NCBI RefSeq assembly: GCF_031755915.1
Contig: NC_083386.1
Span: 5,025,501-5,089,500 of the forward strand
Length of the DNA stretch: 64,000 nt
Reading direction: 5' to 3'
Source of the DNA: Ziziphus jujuba
Lineage: Eukaryota; Streptophyta; Magnoliopsida; Rosales; Rhamnaceae
The notes beneath the pieces were generated by a model, which was not told the DNA's origin, made no database searches, and saw only the letters and a list, made by a program, of their open reading frames with translations. The first letter of the stretch is position 1. The number at the start of each line of letters is the position of its first letter. Positions 1 to 12,338 of this stretch are shown here, in pieces. A program made the position numbers and the translations under genes.

Positions 1-692
1 AGCCTTTCTGCAATTGCTTTCTGAATCTTTCCGACATCTGCAGTATTTGAGACAGGAACTAGAACCGCTTCACTGAAAAATTTCATCTCCAAGGCCCTTC
101 TTGAAACTTCGTTAACAAGCGTGGTTTTGCCTGCACCTGGCATGCCATACACCCCAATCATCCTGGTGTTGCCATCTCCCAACGCCTCCAATATTCCATC
201 CACAGTTTCATTTCTTGAGTCAAAGTTTATGTAATTTTTGTTTGTAAAATCACTTTGGAGATGAGGACGGTGAGAAATGTTTTCGAAGTTGACCTCGCCT
301 TTGATTTTAACAACAGACACGCCCATCTTCTTGGCTTTCTTACTTAGTCGATACCGTGGCACCAAATTCAGAAGCAACAACCCTCTGAAAGTACACCACC
401 CTGTATTTGCGTGGTTTTCATCTTTTAAAATCTATTTGGCTTGTTTACTTATCACTTCTGCATCCTTTTTCCAGTTCCTGGTAGTTCAAAAATTGCATCA
501 CCTTAAGGCATCGTCCACCTACTCCTTCATCTTCTGTTCTTCAAGACCCAAATTGTGAGTTTCTGTTTGCAGGTTGCTTATGTTGCTTTTTTATTGGAAG
601 ATATAACCCAACTGACGATCAATCGCTCCAACCGTGCAATCAGCAATTTTTCCAGCGATTGCAGCTATACCGATCTCAGTAATACAGCTCAT
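1..692 (-). pseudogene. CC-NB-LRR resistance gene, N-terminal part, broken
   Basis: Reading the minus strand from an ATG at 692-690 gives one continuous frame to the window edge. The first about 120 codons look like the N-terminal coiled coil of RPS2/At4g27190-type NLRs (IAGKIADCTVGAIDRQLGY, then NLQTE). They are followed by the PRYRLSKKAKKM linker and the start of NB-ARC, with the P-loop GVYGMPGAGKTTL at about 165-127. The family binds ADP/ATP through this loop and acts in intracellular pathogen sensing. The same frame holds five stops (593-591 TAA, 521-519 TAG, 500-498 TGA, 488-486 TGA, 434-432 TAG) with no frameshift needed to follow the homology. After the last stop the frame is open, and an ATG at 326-324 could start a protein lacking the coiled coil. 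The NB-ARC remainder and LRRs lie left of the window. I judge it a pseudogene unless that internal start is used. Confidence 0.88.
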
Positions 693-1539
693 ATATGCCT
701 TAAATATGATTCAAGAAAATACGCGATTATTATTAAGATTTCTACCCAAAAGTGTAATGATATAATAATAATAATAATAATAATAAAGAGATACTAGAAG
801 GCCTGCAGAAGCCAGGGCGATAATAATAATAGCAAGGAAGAGGAGTAAAGCACGTACCTAGCAGTACAATCTTCTGTGTTATATATTGATTGGAAGCTTC
901 ACAAGCAAAGTAATCCAAATCTTTTTATTTTTTATATTTCTTGGATTTTCAATATAAAAGGGGAAAAAAAAAATTTTGAATCTGAGTAGTTTCCAAAATA
1001 GTTAAAAGAAAAAAATTCGAATCAAATGACAAAAAGGCAAGCCAAGAAATCCACACCAGAAAGAACAGAAAAATTGAAAAATACAAGGAAGCAGAGTGAG
1101 AGCAGAGTGACAGCTCTTCCTTTTGATGCTAAACAAGAGAGGAAACTACAATCTTTTTTTTTTTTTTTTTAATATTTTAATTTTTTAGATGGTGAAGCAA
1201 ATAAGAGAGACGCTTAAAAGCTCAAAGATGGTGACAAGGAGAAGTGAAATCAAACAGCACAAAAGCAAAACCAAGATATCCAACGGTGTTTCCTTTACAA
1301 CCACTGCAGAAATGAGAACAAAAGAAGATATACAGTTAGGAAACCAAAAAGTGCATAATTCTCTTCAGTAAAACAACGAGATAATGTTTATCAGAAATTG
1401 AGAGGATTTAGTACTAGACTAATGAATTCCATCATGGGAAAAGGATAATAAACGAGCTGTTGAATGTATGTATATATATGTATATATAAAATACTCTGAC
1501 AAAAATTACCCCAAAAAAAAAAAAAATTGAAAAGCATAC

Positions 1540-1690
1540 CTTAATATAGTTTGCTGTGTTTCTTTCAACTTCTGAAGGCAAAAGGAGATCAATTCTGCAT
1601 CAATAGCAAATGTCAACGATGACCAGCACAAATGGAATCTTGAGTGGGGAAGATTTCAGGTTGAGGGATATAATAATTAATTCAATAGCA
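1540..1690 (-). other. Possible 5' non-coding exon of the NLR
   Basis: On the minus strand this segment ends in a donor-like AAG|GTATGC at 1540/1539. Its core (ending in AAGTTGAAAGAAACACAGC) recurs with changes at about 2755-2850 and 43345-43500, each followed by a similar GTATGC. Retention of the donor context in all three suggests a duplicated leader exon. This is inference only; no transcript evidence. Confidence 0.3.
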
Positions 1691-1728
1691 AAACTAAAAG
1701 ATCAAAACCTCTAAACTATCAAATAGGA

Positions 1729-1752
1729 TATATATATATATATATATATATA
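1729..1752. repeat. (TA)n microsatellite
   Basis: Twelve TA units in a row. Confidence 0.9.
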
Positions 1753-2109
1753 TTCAGAATATTGACAAATTGGTACATACAGGGGTGTTAATAATATAAT
1801 ATGTATAATATTGACTCATCTTCTAATTGCTTAAGTTGTTAGGATAAATATAATTCAATATGTTACTAAAACTAAATATTTTTGTAATCTTAGGTTCAAA
1901 ATGAGCCTTAGAAAAACTAGAAATACATTTGAAAGGAAAGTGTTAAGCTGACCTACATATGAAAGAGAATATAGCGTTAAGGTGATATAAAATATATGAT
2001 AATATACTTTTTAATGGTTTAAGCTTTTGAGTAGAAATGATAATTCAACATGTTTTCCAACTTGCCAGCTGGAGTTTGATCATTGTGTTTCAATCACTCA
2101 ATAATCAAA

Positions 2110-2111
<2 letters not shown>

Positions 2112-2138
<27 letters not shown>
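2112..2138. repeat. (AT)n microsatellite
   Basis: About 13 AT units followed by a long T run. Confidence 0.9.
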
Positions 2139-2152
<14 letters not shown>

Positions 2153-3946
2153 AAATTGAAGTTGGGGATTCATTATAAATAATTATTACATAACTCCCAA
2201 TTAATTTTTAACCAAAAATAAAAAATACAAAAACACAATATTGTATACGTTTTTAGAATGTTAACTTTGTCCCTTATTTTTCTTTTTCAGTAAAGAATAT
2301 TTATCTAAAAACTACCATGATTAATAAATAGAATTAAATATTATTTAACGCTGGTTGGCGTCATTTTTAATAAATAATAATTAAAATTATTAGGGAGAGA
2401 ATAAAACTCAAATTTTCAACCAAAAATTAAGTTGTTAAGTTATATTGGCTCAATTAGTATGCTTTTGTATTCATAAGATCGTAGATTCAAAGTATCTCCC
2501 CTCCCTTTTATATTAGAATTTGTTGTAGTGATAAAATAAACAAATAAACAAATTAAAAATTAGGTTGATTATCATCAATTATTAGTTTATCATCATCATC
2601 ATCATCTTTACTTTTTTTATTTTTTTTCTTTTTTCATTTTTTGGATGTTCATCATCTGTACTTAAAAATCGAATTACTTTAATTTCGTGAATATATAAAG
2701 GAAGTCCAAACTCTTACCAAAACATAGTGTGCTTTTCTCATGATGACTTTTATCTATGGCATACCTTGCTGTGTTTTCAATGTCAAAAGGCCAAGGAGAG
2801 CTAGATGGAGTACCGATAAGAGTGTGGAGGCATTAAGATCTTGAGTATATACTATAAGTACTGTTAAATGAAATATATACAATAATTCAGCCAAAAATTT
2901 AAAACAAATTTATATAAATAAATAAATAAATAAATATATATATATATATAACATTAAACCTTAATACCTATGGATATGGATGAAAGAAAATTCAAAAGTG
3001 TCGCTATTATATATTATTAAAAATAAATAAATAAATAACTAAAACATTAGGGTTCGTGGTTGGCAGCTAGCTTTTGTAATTTTCTTTTGGCAGGAACTGA
3101 CGATAATCACGGTTCATATTCCTTTTTCAGCTGACTCACGGATCACTACTTAATTTTTTAATACTTATGCAACTTTTTATCAGTACTTTTGCTCCAACTA
3201 AAACGCATTAAGTTATTATATATATAATTCTTGTGACTACAATTCAATCAATATATCAAACTTTTATATTAAATAGGTTTGAACATATAATTTTCCAAAT
3301 AATTTCATATATTTGGAAGAGGAACCTCTATACCAGGCCAAACCTACCAATTATCGAGGCACATTAAATAGTACTATATCCTAAAGTTCCTTTTACATCT
3401 CTCATGAAACCTTAGAATTTCTTACTGCAAATTGATGGCTCTATTCTTCCTTTTCCATCGTGAAGCAAAAGCAACTTTTAATATTTTTTTTTTTTTAGCT
3501 TTTTGCTTTTTAATAGTTAGAAAATCAACAACATTCTTGAATATAACAAAGCCACCAGAGTTTGATTCGCTACTCAAAACAATTTACCTAGCAAAAAAAA
3601 GGTTTTCAAGTTTCTAGCTTGGACAAACTGTTTTTTCAGAGGAAAACAGAGAATACCAGAACTGACTATTGATTTTGCAATAAGAATCAAAAGATTTGTT
3701 TCTATAAATATAATTAGAAGCAACAGATAGAAGGTGCCTGGTTAAATCAAAGCTTCTAACATGTGCAAAGAGACTCTAAATATTTCACCAAGAAAATTCC
3801 CAAGCATAAGCCTGGCCAAATAATCAAAAAATAGTACTGGGAATTCCACAAAATTTGTCCAAGCACAACACTGTGAAGAAGTACCAAGCATATGACAAGG
3901 CTACACAAGAAATTATTGTGTCTTGTGTTGAATATTGTATTCTAGA

Positions 3947-4562
3947 TGTCGTAGAATTCTTGAACTCACTTCAATAAAGAAAATACTAAACAAGAACACA
4001 CAAAATTACCGAGGTTCGGTCAAAATCGACCTACGTCCTCGTTGCTTAAGTGTTGAGCTTCTGCACTATAGAAAAATGGTGTTTACAAGCTTAATAACAG
4101 ACCATCAATGGTGGATTCACACAAGAATACCTAAACCAATACCCAAGATCCCAATACACCCATTCACTCTTCAATCTCCACAGAGATCTCTCTCAAACCC
4201 ACGTTAAGAACACAAAGAAAACAAGAAAGAATGGCTCTCAAAATCACAGGACTCTCTTCGCACAAAGCTACACACGGTCTGCAATTTTTTCCCTTTTTGC
4301 TCTCTGTTTCTTTTTTTCTATCTGCACCAGCAAGAAGAAGACCAAATATACATATACATCCAAAACAAGAAACGGTGCGTTCAACTAACTCCAGCAGCTC
4401 CAACGTGGCAAGTAATTTATGAAATATCCTTTCTGCCCTTCATTATTGCTGCAGTAAAATGATGTCGTTTTGGACCTGGAAAATTCCCTTCTTTCTTCTC
4501 TTTTTAACAGCTTGTAAACACATATATATAGCTGACCAGATTTGAGGATTATTTTTCTCACA
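3947..4562 (-). repeat. Copia 3' LTR
   Basis: 616 bp, read on the minus strand from TGTGAGAAAAAT to a CTACGACA end; nearly identical to 11724-12338. It carries three extra bases next to its TGT end compared with the partner LTR. Confidence 0.93.
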
Positions 4563-5002
4563 TATGTCAGGACCCGTCCAAAGTTCCTCACCGGAACCCT
4601 AGACAAGCCCTGATCCCAGGGAAACCCTACCGGACCCTCCTATGGAAAATCCGGCAGAACCTCCCCTAAATGATGGACTTACCACAAATTCCTGCACTGA
4701 AAACACACTTCTATAACGTCCCCCTTATTCCTCCCACAATACTACAAGTTGGTTCCACAAATTTCAGCACTTCAAAAATAAATACAGTAATTCAGTGCAT
4801 AATAAATACATAAGTGTCCCATACAGTATACAGAGCTTCATGAAGTACTACTAAGTATAGAATACAACAAGAGTGAAAGAAATATTACAACTGCAATAAA
4901 AGAAGAACAGGGTACTTCACGAGCTAAAACAGCGATGAAGATCAAGTCCGCTCCGGATGAACACCGACAACCTGGTACCTAGAGGAACGGAATTTGAAAA
5001 TA

Positions 5003-5021
5003 TGAGATGCTAATCATCTCA
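5003..5021. promoter_or_regulatory. Conserved LTR hairpin in BL-A
   Basis: Perfect 7 bp inverted repeat TGAGATG / CATCTCA with a 5-base loop. It also occurs at 23055-23073 and 36861-36879 (perfect) and at 35748-35766, 38182-38200 and 54079-54097 (one changed base each). Confidence 0.55.
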
Positions 5022-7129
5022 GTGAGTGACCCTATCTACTATACAATATAATATCATGGTAATAACGTAGATAAATAATAATTACTTGGAAATAATTATT
5101 TCTCTCAAAACCCTTACAATTCTCTCAGTTGGAAAAGTTTCCATTTTAAAACCTTTTCACAAAACCCTTTGTTCGTATTCCCCGAAAACCAAGACATCAA
5201 ATAAATACCAGAAACAGTAATAATTATATTTTTAATCCCAATACAGTTTCAAAATATTTATTTTGAAATCACAGTTCTGAAAATCACTTGATGCACCCAC
5301 TATATACCAGTGGTGCCAACAGTACCCAGCGTCCCAAGGTACCTCCAGACAGGAGGTTATAGAAAGAAACCGGCATACGGCCGCGTGGCGTCCCACTGCG
5401 CCGCTGCTAACTGGTGTCCCGGCCATGGAGGGGTGGCCTACCCTCATCCGATGGCAACCACATGACAACCTCATAATATCACCTGCGCGCTACTCACACC
5501 CACCTGCGCGCTAATCACATCCGTGTGCACAATATCCATATCACATATAAACAGAACACCAGTACGTGCACGGTGCATCTAAAAATCATAAAATCCACAT
5601 ATTTAATTTATATATCAAATTTCACATTTTGCATAAACATAGCGGGTTTATTCCATCCGCTTGAACCCAGAAATTCTCCACAATTTCTTTATAATCAACA
5701 TCATAAATTCCATGATTTTCAAATTCACCAACTCCCAAATCCACCCATTCAAATATTCACATTTTCCCAATAGCATAAATAATTCTCGAAATATGATAAT
5801 TAAATCTCATAATATTCCATGGGCATATTTTATAAAAATTGGAGTCACCAACATAAACAAATATTTTTCTTGAAATATTTGAAAATCAAATCATGCCCAA
5901 TTTAATGTTAAAACCACAAGAATTTCAAAATTCTCAAGACCATAAAATAATTTTCACATGGCATAAATTTATAGAATGCACATTTTCTTTAATCCAATAA
6001 ATTCACCAATAATTCCACAATAAATCAAATAAATATTTGGCACATAGAATTTAAATTCCAAATATTTAAATCACACATAGTATTCACCAATTTAATTCCC
6101 GAAATTAATTTGAAGGTAGGTCACTCACCTGGAGCACGCAATTAACCTAAGCTCCACCATGGGATCAATTCCATGACTCACCCGTGCTCCTAAAACACAA
6201 TTCACACACAGTCAAATAAATTAATATTTTAATCGGGTAAATAATACCCGGTACCCGGGGGGTTAAACACAAACGTTATCCAAAATTGACAAATTATATG
6301 TCTATGGAAAGCTTGTGAGATGAGGATCACATTACCGACCTCCATTGAGTTCAATTCGACCAGCGGTGGCCGGAATTTGGTCGGAAAGATTCGGCCAGTT
6401 TTGATCCCTTCGTATCTTGCAAATCGACGGGAGTTGAGTTAATTGGAGCTCAGAATCGGAATCAGAGGGTCCAAATTAGTGGGAAAGGACCGGTTGCATG
6501 ACCGGTGGCTGCCAGAAAATGGGCAAACCAGCGACACACCGGCCGCCGGCGTTGGAGGCCGATCCCGGGGCGTCCGCTGGCCATTCGGCCGGAGATTTGG
6601 CAGCCGGTGTCGCCCAGCTGCAGGCTTTCACGTCGACCGGCGCGTGAGTGGTTCCGGTGGCCGGAAAATGTGCAGCAGGGAGAGAGAGAGAGACGGGCGG
6701 TGGGAAGGAAGAAAGAAAGAAAGAAAGAAGAAGAAGAAGAAGAAGAAGAAGAAGGAGAAGGATCGGGCCCCCTGGCCTTTTTTCCCACGTGGGGGAAAAG
6801 AAAAGAGAAAAAAAAAGAAAAAAAGAAAAGAAAAAGAAAAAGAAATAAAAGGATAATTTAAAATTAATTAAATAATATTAATAATATTATTATTATTTAA
6901 AATAATAATAAAATAATATGATATTACACATGGTTGACATGTGGCTTCTCAACATGGTGACACATGATCACCTTCATTAAGTCACATGTGGCACATCATT
7001 ACACGTTTAAAAATAATATTAAAATAATACAGTATTTGGAAAACTTTACAGGTCCATAACTTCCAAACCACATGTCCAAATCGGACGTGCCGCTAGTCTA
7101 CAGACTCGTATCAACGAGCACTTCACAAC

Positions 7130-7385
7130 CATGCATGAGTCAACACTCAACTTTATATGAATAAAAAGTCAACTCCGGCACCCCTTGGACAGTTTGGACC
7201 TCAACTTGTTTTGCTCATAACTTCCAAACCGTAGTTCCGTTTTGAACGTGCTACTAGTCTATGAACTCGTGCCAACGTGTACTTCATAACGGTACCTCAG
7301 TCAACCTAGAATTCCAATCGAGTCAAAAAGTCATCTTTTGACCCCTTGGTCAACGGTCAACAGTCAACCTCGGTCAACGTGCAAA
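7130..7385 (-). promoter_or_regulatory. TTGAC (W-box core) array in BL-A
   Basis: About eight TTGAC cores read on the minus strand (GTCAA on plus), all in the sense of the LTR. Four are packed into the segment 7350-7380. See the BL-B array for the fullest version. Confidence 0.6.
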
Positions 7386-7500
7386 AATTTCGACATGGTT
7401 CGGGACGGGGTGTTACACATATCTCCACCTAATCCTCAAATCATTCACCAAATGTAGAAACTAACAACACTATCCCAGCAATCATCAACTCTCACCAAAT

Positions 7501-10500
7501 TCAGCCTGCTCCTTCTCTGAGCAAGCTTTTGCAGGCATTGAACTTGCTTAAGGGTAGGACCTTAGTTCCCATATCAGAGGGATTAAATTCAGTTGGTATC
7601 TTCTCCAACTTAAAAACTTGCTGAGTTACCATGTCACGAATGAAGTGATACTTGACTTGAATATGTTTAGACCTCTCATGGAAGACAGGATTTTCGCATA
7701 AGTGAATTGCACTCTGGCTGTTAGAGTATAAGACAACCTCCCCATCAAGCACCTTCAACTCCATTATCAATCCTTTAAGCCAAATTGCTTCCTTGGCAGC
7801 TTCAGTAGCTGCTATATACTCAGCCTCTGTTGTGGACAAAGCCACAACTGGTTGTAATTGTGATTTCCAACTTATGCAATTTCCACACAAAGTAAATGCA
7901 TAAGCTGAAATGGACCTTCTCTTGTCCCTATCTCCTGCATAATTTGAATCTAAATAACCATTGAGCTCAACACTCTCTTGATTACCTTTGTAAATCAATC
8001 CCTCATTCAAAGTCTGCTTCACATATCTAAGCAACCATTTCATAGCCTCCCAAAAAGCTTTACCCGGATTTGCCATATATCGGCTAAGGACACTAATAGC
8101 ATATGCTAGATCTAGCCTTGTACAGATCATTGTGTACATAACTGAACCAACAGCATTGGAGTATGGAATTCTTACCATATCTTCTTTCTCTTGCTCTATA
8201 GTAGGACATTGATCAGCTGAAAGTTTGAAGTGTCCTCCAAGTGGAACATTTACCACCTTGGCATTATCCATAGCAAATCTTAAAACCACTTTCTGCAAGT
8301 AAGAAGTTTGCAGCAGCTTCATCTTTGATTTTCTCCTATCTCTGGCAATCGAAATTCCCAAAATCTTCCTTGCTTCTCCTAGATCCTTCATATCAAATTC
8401 AGATTTAAGCAACTCCTTGGCTGATTGTATCACCTTCAAATTTAGACCAGCCACCAACATATCATCCACATAAAGGAGAAGATAGACAGCTCTATCACTC
8501 ATAGTATCTTTAAAATATAGGCAACTATCAAAACCACTTCTTGTAAATCCAGCTTCTACCATAAAAGAATAAAATCTCTTGTACCACTGCCTTGGTGATT
8601 GTTTGAGACCATATAATGACTTCTTAAGTAAGCATACAAGCTTTCCACCTTTTTCCTTAACTTTGAAGCCTTCAGGTTGTCTCATATAGATAGTTTCTTC
8701 CAAACTTCCATGTAAAAAGGCTGTCTTTACATCAAGCTGCTCCAATTCCCAATTGAATTGAGTTACCAGAGCCAAAATGGTTTTTATTGTGGTTTACTTC
8801 ACAACTGGGAGAAAATTTCATTATAATCTATCCCCTCCACTTGTGTAAAACCCTTAGCCACAAGTCTGGCTTTAAACCTCACTGGTTTAGCACTTGTAAT
8901 CCCTTCCTTGACCTTAAAAATCCACTTGCAATCCACTATTTTCTGATTTGTAGGAGCTGAAACTAAATCCCATGTTTTGTTCTCATGAAGTGAATTCATC
9001 TCCTCTTTCATGGCTTCCATCCACTTAGATGCTTGCTTAGACTTCACAGCCTCCATATAAGACCTTGGTTCATTGTCTACCAAGTTTTGATATGCAACCA
9101 AGGCATATGCTATATAATCTGTATAGTTGTACCTGTTGTTGGGTTTGATTTGCCTCTTTACTTTATCTCTAGTTAACAAATATCCCGGAGAAGCTAATAA
9201 TTTCTGATTTGACCTTGGGGACTGCTGTACCATTTGTTCTTCAATTGTATCTTCATCAGAAAGTGATGTGGTTGGTGTCTTTGATCTAATTAATTCACTT
9301 TCTTCATCAGCTGGCTGCCTCTCTAATTCATCAGCACCTTGATCATTATCATCACTACCTTGGTTCTCCACCTCATTGGATAATTCAAGCTGTTTCTTAT
9401 CCAATTCATTCTCAGATTGTGTACCTGCAGGGTAAGTAACTTTGCAAGGCATAGTATTTTCATTAAATATCACATCCCTGCTTATTATGACTTTAAAACC
9501 TGAATTTTCTCTAACCCACAGCCTAAATCCCTTGACACCGTGAGCATAACCTAGGAAAACACACTTCACACTTCTAGGTTCAAGCTTTCCTTCAGATTGG
9601 TGTGCATAAGCAGCACATCCAAACACTCTAAGATTATTATAATCTGGTTGCTTTCCAAACCAAACATGTTCAGGTGATTTAAACTCTAAAACAGTAGATG
9701 GAGACAAATTAATCAAGTGCATGGCAGTCATAACAGCTTCACCCCAAAATAAATTTGGCAATCCAGAAGACACAAGCATACATCTCACTTTATTAAGCAG
9801 TGTCCTATTCATCCTTTCAGCTACACCATTTGTTGTGGTGTGTGCTTTACTGTCCTATGCCTTAAAATACCACGATTTTTACAAAAAATATCAAACTCAT
9901 TATTACAAAACTCCAAACCATTATCAGTCCTTAAAGCTTTTACAAGTTTATTAGTTTGATTTTCAACAAGTAACTTTCATTCCTTAAACTTTGTAAAAGC
10001 TTCATCCTTGGATTTTAACAAATAAATCCATACTTTATCATCAATAATGGATAAAAAATATCTATTTCCACTTTGAAAATAAATCCATACTTTATCATCA
10101 ATAATGGATAAAAAATATCTATTTCCACTTTGAGTTTGTACTTTGGCAGGGTCCCATAAATCAGTATGCACATAATCTAACACAAATTTAGCTTTACTTG
10201 TGCTTAAGTTAAAGCTCAACCTGTGTTGTTTTCCTAAAACTCAATTTTCACAAAAATCAAGCTTGCTGATCATATCCTTGCCAAATACACCCTGCTTATT
10301 CAAATAATACAAACCCTTTTCACTAATATGACCGAACCTATTATGCCATAGGTTTGTTTTATCCACAAAAGACCTAACAGATACATTACTAGAATTATTA
10401 ACAGTTTTACCAAGTAAAACATACAAACCGTTTTTCTTAACACCTTTCATGGCAACATATGCACCTTTAGTAATTTTCATTACACCATTTTCAGTTTTAC

Positions 10501-11587
10501 ATGAATAACCAAAATCATCAAGCATTCCAAGAGAAATCAGATTTCTTTTTAAACTAGGAACATGTCTCACAGAAGAAAGTGTTTTCACAGTGCCATCATA
10601 CATTTGTAACTGAATATCACCAATACCAACAACTTGGCATGACAGATTATTACCTAGAAGCACCTGACCACCATCACACTTAGTGTAGGATTGAAAACAA
10701 CCTAAACTTAGGCACATATGGAATGAGCAACCAGAGTCTAGCACCTATTCAGAGCCATTTTGTTCAGAGGTGACAGCAAGAACCTCTGCTAGATCTGATT
10801 CAGTGGAGGCCATGGTCAAGTCTCCACTTTCTTGGCTCTTTTGTTTTTCATCTCTCTTTTTCTTAAAGCAACTCTTAATGAAGTGACATTCTTTCTTACA
10901 ATAGAAACACCTTTTACCTCTAGACCTAGACTTAGACCTGTAACTGTCTCTAGATTTGCTTCTGTGGTCATTTTGACCCCAACTTCTATTGATAGTTCTA
11001 CCTCTTACACTGAGACCTTCACCTTTGTTTTCAGATTTTAACTCTAAGTCTCTAGATTTCAGGGCACTCACCACTATGTCTAAAGACAACTCATCCCTAC
11101 CATACTTTATAGCATTCTTGACCTCTCTATATGTTTCTCGCAATGAATTAAGCAATATCACAACATTATGTTCATCACTAAAGACAAGCTTACAATTAGC
11201 AAGATCTAATATCAATCTGTTAAAAGCATCAAGATTGGTATCCAAGTATTTAGCTACATCCATTTTGAAACCAAAAAATTGTTCCAGTAATAAGATTCGG
11301 TTAGGGAGAGATTTTACCAAACAGAGTTGTTCCAACCTGGTCCACATTTCAGCAGTGGTTTTGACGTCATCCACCTTCCTCGAGACGTTGTCTGAAAGAT
11401 GTAAAATGATGGTGCTCATCGCAATTTCATCCATCTCCATCTTCTTTTCTTCAGTAACAGACTCAGAGAAGGAATTGTCAATTGCTTTGGCCACCTTCAT
11501 CTACACCAAGACTGCTCTCATTTTCTTACGCCATAAGAGGAAGTCACCCTTCCCATTGAAGACCTCCAATTCCATCTTGGCTGACAT
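7501..11587 (-). pseudogene. Copia gag-pol polyprotein, broken
   Basis: Gag starts at ATG 11587-11585. A stop at 11503-11501 splits it, and the rest carries a CCHC knuckle (CFYCKKECHFIKSC, one glycine replaced by C). A TAG at 10747-10745 stands where the Trp before the protease motif VLDSGCSFHM is expected. Integrase follows (LWHNRFGH zinc region; VHTDLW; DNGLEF), with a TGA near 10238, a 57 bp in-frame duplication (10021-10134) and a one-base loss near 9832. The 8799-9812 piece covers the integrase end and RT start (KARLVAKGFTQ). A further one-base loss near 8815 precedes 7501-8775, which holds the RT core (LDVKTAF, LYVDDMLVAG) and RNase H (STTEAEYIA, HERSKHI). Domain order and motifs are clear; the protein is not functional. 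The right order would encode capsid, protease, integrase, RT and RNase H. Confidence 0.93.
10021..10134. repeat. 57 bp perfect tandem duplication in integrase
   Basis: Two copies of a 57 bp unit (10021-10077, 10078-10134). It adds 19 residues in frame, repeating the QSGNRYFLSIIDDKVWIY stretch that holds a catalytic Asp region. Confidence 0.92.
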
Positions 11588-11706
11588 TGTTAAAGATTGA
11601 AGAAGAAAACCCCAATTTCATAATTAATTTGACCCAGAATTGACGTTGAACCCAAAGTGCAGAAAGACACGAATCAGAGAAATTTTCTTCAAGATTAGAA
11701 TATGAA

Positions 11707-11719
11707 GGCTCTGATACCA
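11707..11719 (-). other. Primer-binding site, initiator tRNA-Met type
   Basis: On the minus strand TGGTATCAGAGCC starts four bases after the 5' LTR end, complementary to the 3' end of plant initiator tRNA-Met. It fixes the element's orientation. Confidence 0.9.
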
Positions 11720-11723
11720 CTAT

Positions 11724-12338
11724 TGTAGAATTTTTGAACTCACTTCAATAAAGAAAATACTAAACAAGAACACACAAAATTACCGAGGTTCAGTCAAAAT
11801 CGACCTACGTCCTCGTTGCTCAAGTGTTGAGCTTCTGCACTACAAAAAAATGGTGTTTACTAGCTTAATAACAGACCATCAATGGTGGATTCACACAAGA
11901 ATACCCAAACCAATACCCAAGATCCCAATACACCCATTCACTCTTCAATCTCCACAGAGATCTCTCTCAAACCCACGTTAAGAACACAAAGAAAACAAGA
12001 AAGAATGGCTCTCAAAACTCACGGGACTCTCTTCGCACAAAGCTACACACGGTCTGCAATTTTTTCCTTTTTTGCTCTCTGTTTTTTTTTTTTCTATCTG
12101 CACCAGCAAAAAGAAGACCAAATATACATATACATCCAAAACAAGAAACGGTGCGTTCAACTAACTCCAGCAGCTCCAACGTGGCAAGTAACTTATGAAA
12201 TATCCTTTCTGCCCTTCATTATTGCTGCAGTAAAATGATGCCATTTTGGACCTGCAAAATTCCCTTCTTTCTTCTCTTTTTAACAGCATGTAAACACATA
12301 TATATAGCTGACCAGATTTGAGGATTATTTTTCTCACA
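11724..12338 (-). repeat. Copia 5' LTR
   Basis: 615 bp, TGTGAG...TCTACA on the minus strand, adjoining the PBS. A TATATATA string lies about 35 bases from the LTR start; whether it is a TATA box is not known. Confidence 0.93.

Larger units (their letters stand above)
693..3946. other. Upstream flank of the left NLR, no gene seen
   Basis: AT-rich sequence with poly-A/T runs and TA microsatellites; no convincing coding region. It contains two diverged copies (about 1540-1690 and 2755-2850) of a segment that also occurs near 43.4 kb, and a stretch around 3050-3170 that resembles 43650-43790. This suggests duplicated 5' flanks of NLR genes. The right end is the copia insertion point. Confidence 0.5.
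4565..7417 (-). mobile_element. BL-A, solo LTR of a long-LTR gypsy-type family
   Basis: 2853 bp, minus orientation, bounded by TGTCAGGACCCGTCC and a GGGGTGTTACA end. The 4 bp CATA flanks both ends (4561-4564 and 7418-7421). No internal domain, PBS or second LTR is present, so it is a solo LTR left by recombination. It interrupts the copia element just inside the 3' LTR. It shares the family signatures described under BL-B: TTGAC array, G-box, donor-like motif and hairpin. A (GAA)n run lies at about 6715-6755. Confidence 0.92.
3947..12338 (-). mobile_element. Ty1-copia LTR retrotransposon, two LTRs, degenerate
   Basis: The element lies on the minus strand. Its 5' LTR is 11724-12338 and its 3' LTR is 3947-4562, with a primer-binding site and a gag-pol remnant between them. 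Host flanks read CTAGa (3942-3946) and CTAGc (12339-12343), a target duplication with one mismatch. By eye the LTRs differ at about 16 positions plus 2-3 indels over 615 bp (about 2.6%), so the insertion is fairly young. The protein order gag-PR-IN-RT-RNaseH identifies the copia type. A BL solo LTR (4565-7417) has landed two bases inside the 3' LTR boundary, next to the polypurine tract (GGATTAGGTGGAGATATG on the minus strand). The polyprotein is broken at several places, so the copy cannot be autonomous. Confidence 0.93.

Noticed and set aside
803..857. 55 bp intron just before the NLR start codon
   Set aside because: Donor and acceptor dinucleotides exist, but the length is below the usual plant minimum and there is no other support.
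6443..6861. Overlapping long frames rich in Glu/Lys or Ser
   Set aside because: They arise from the GAA repeat and GC-rich zone of BL-A; frames on both strands are equally open and no family feature is seen.
10989..11600. 203-codon plus-strand frame
   Set aside because: Antisense shadow of the copia gag; no independent homology.
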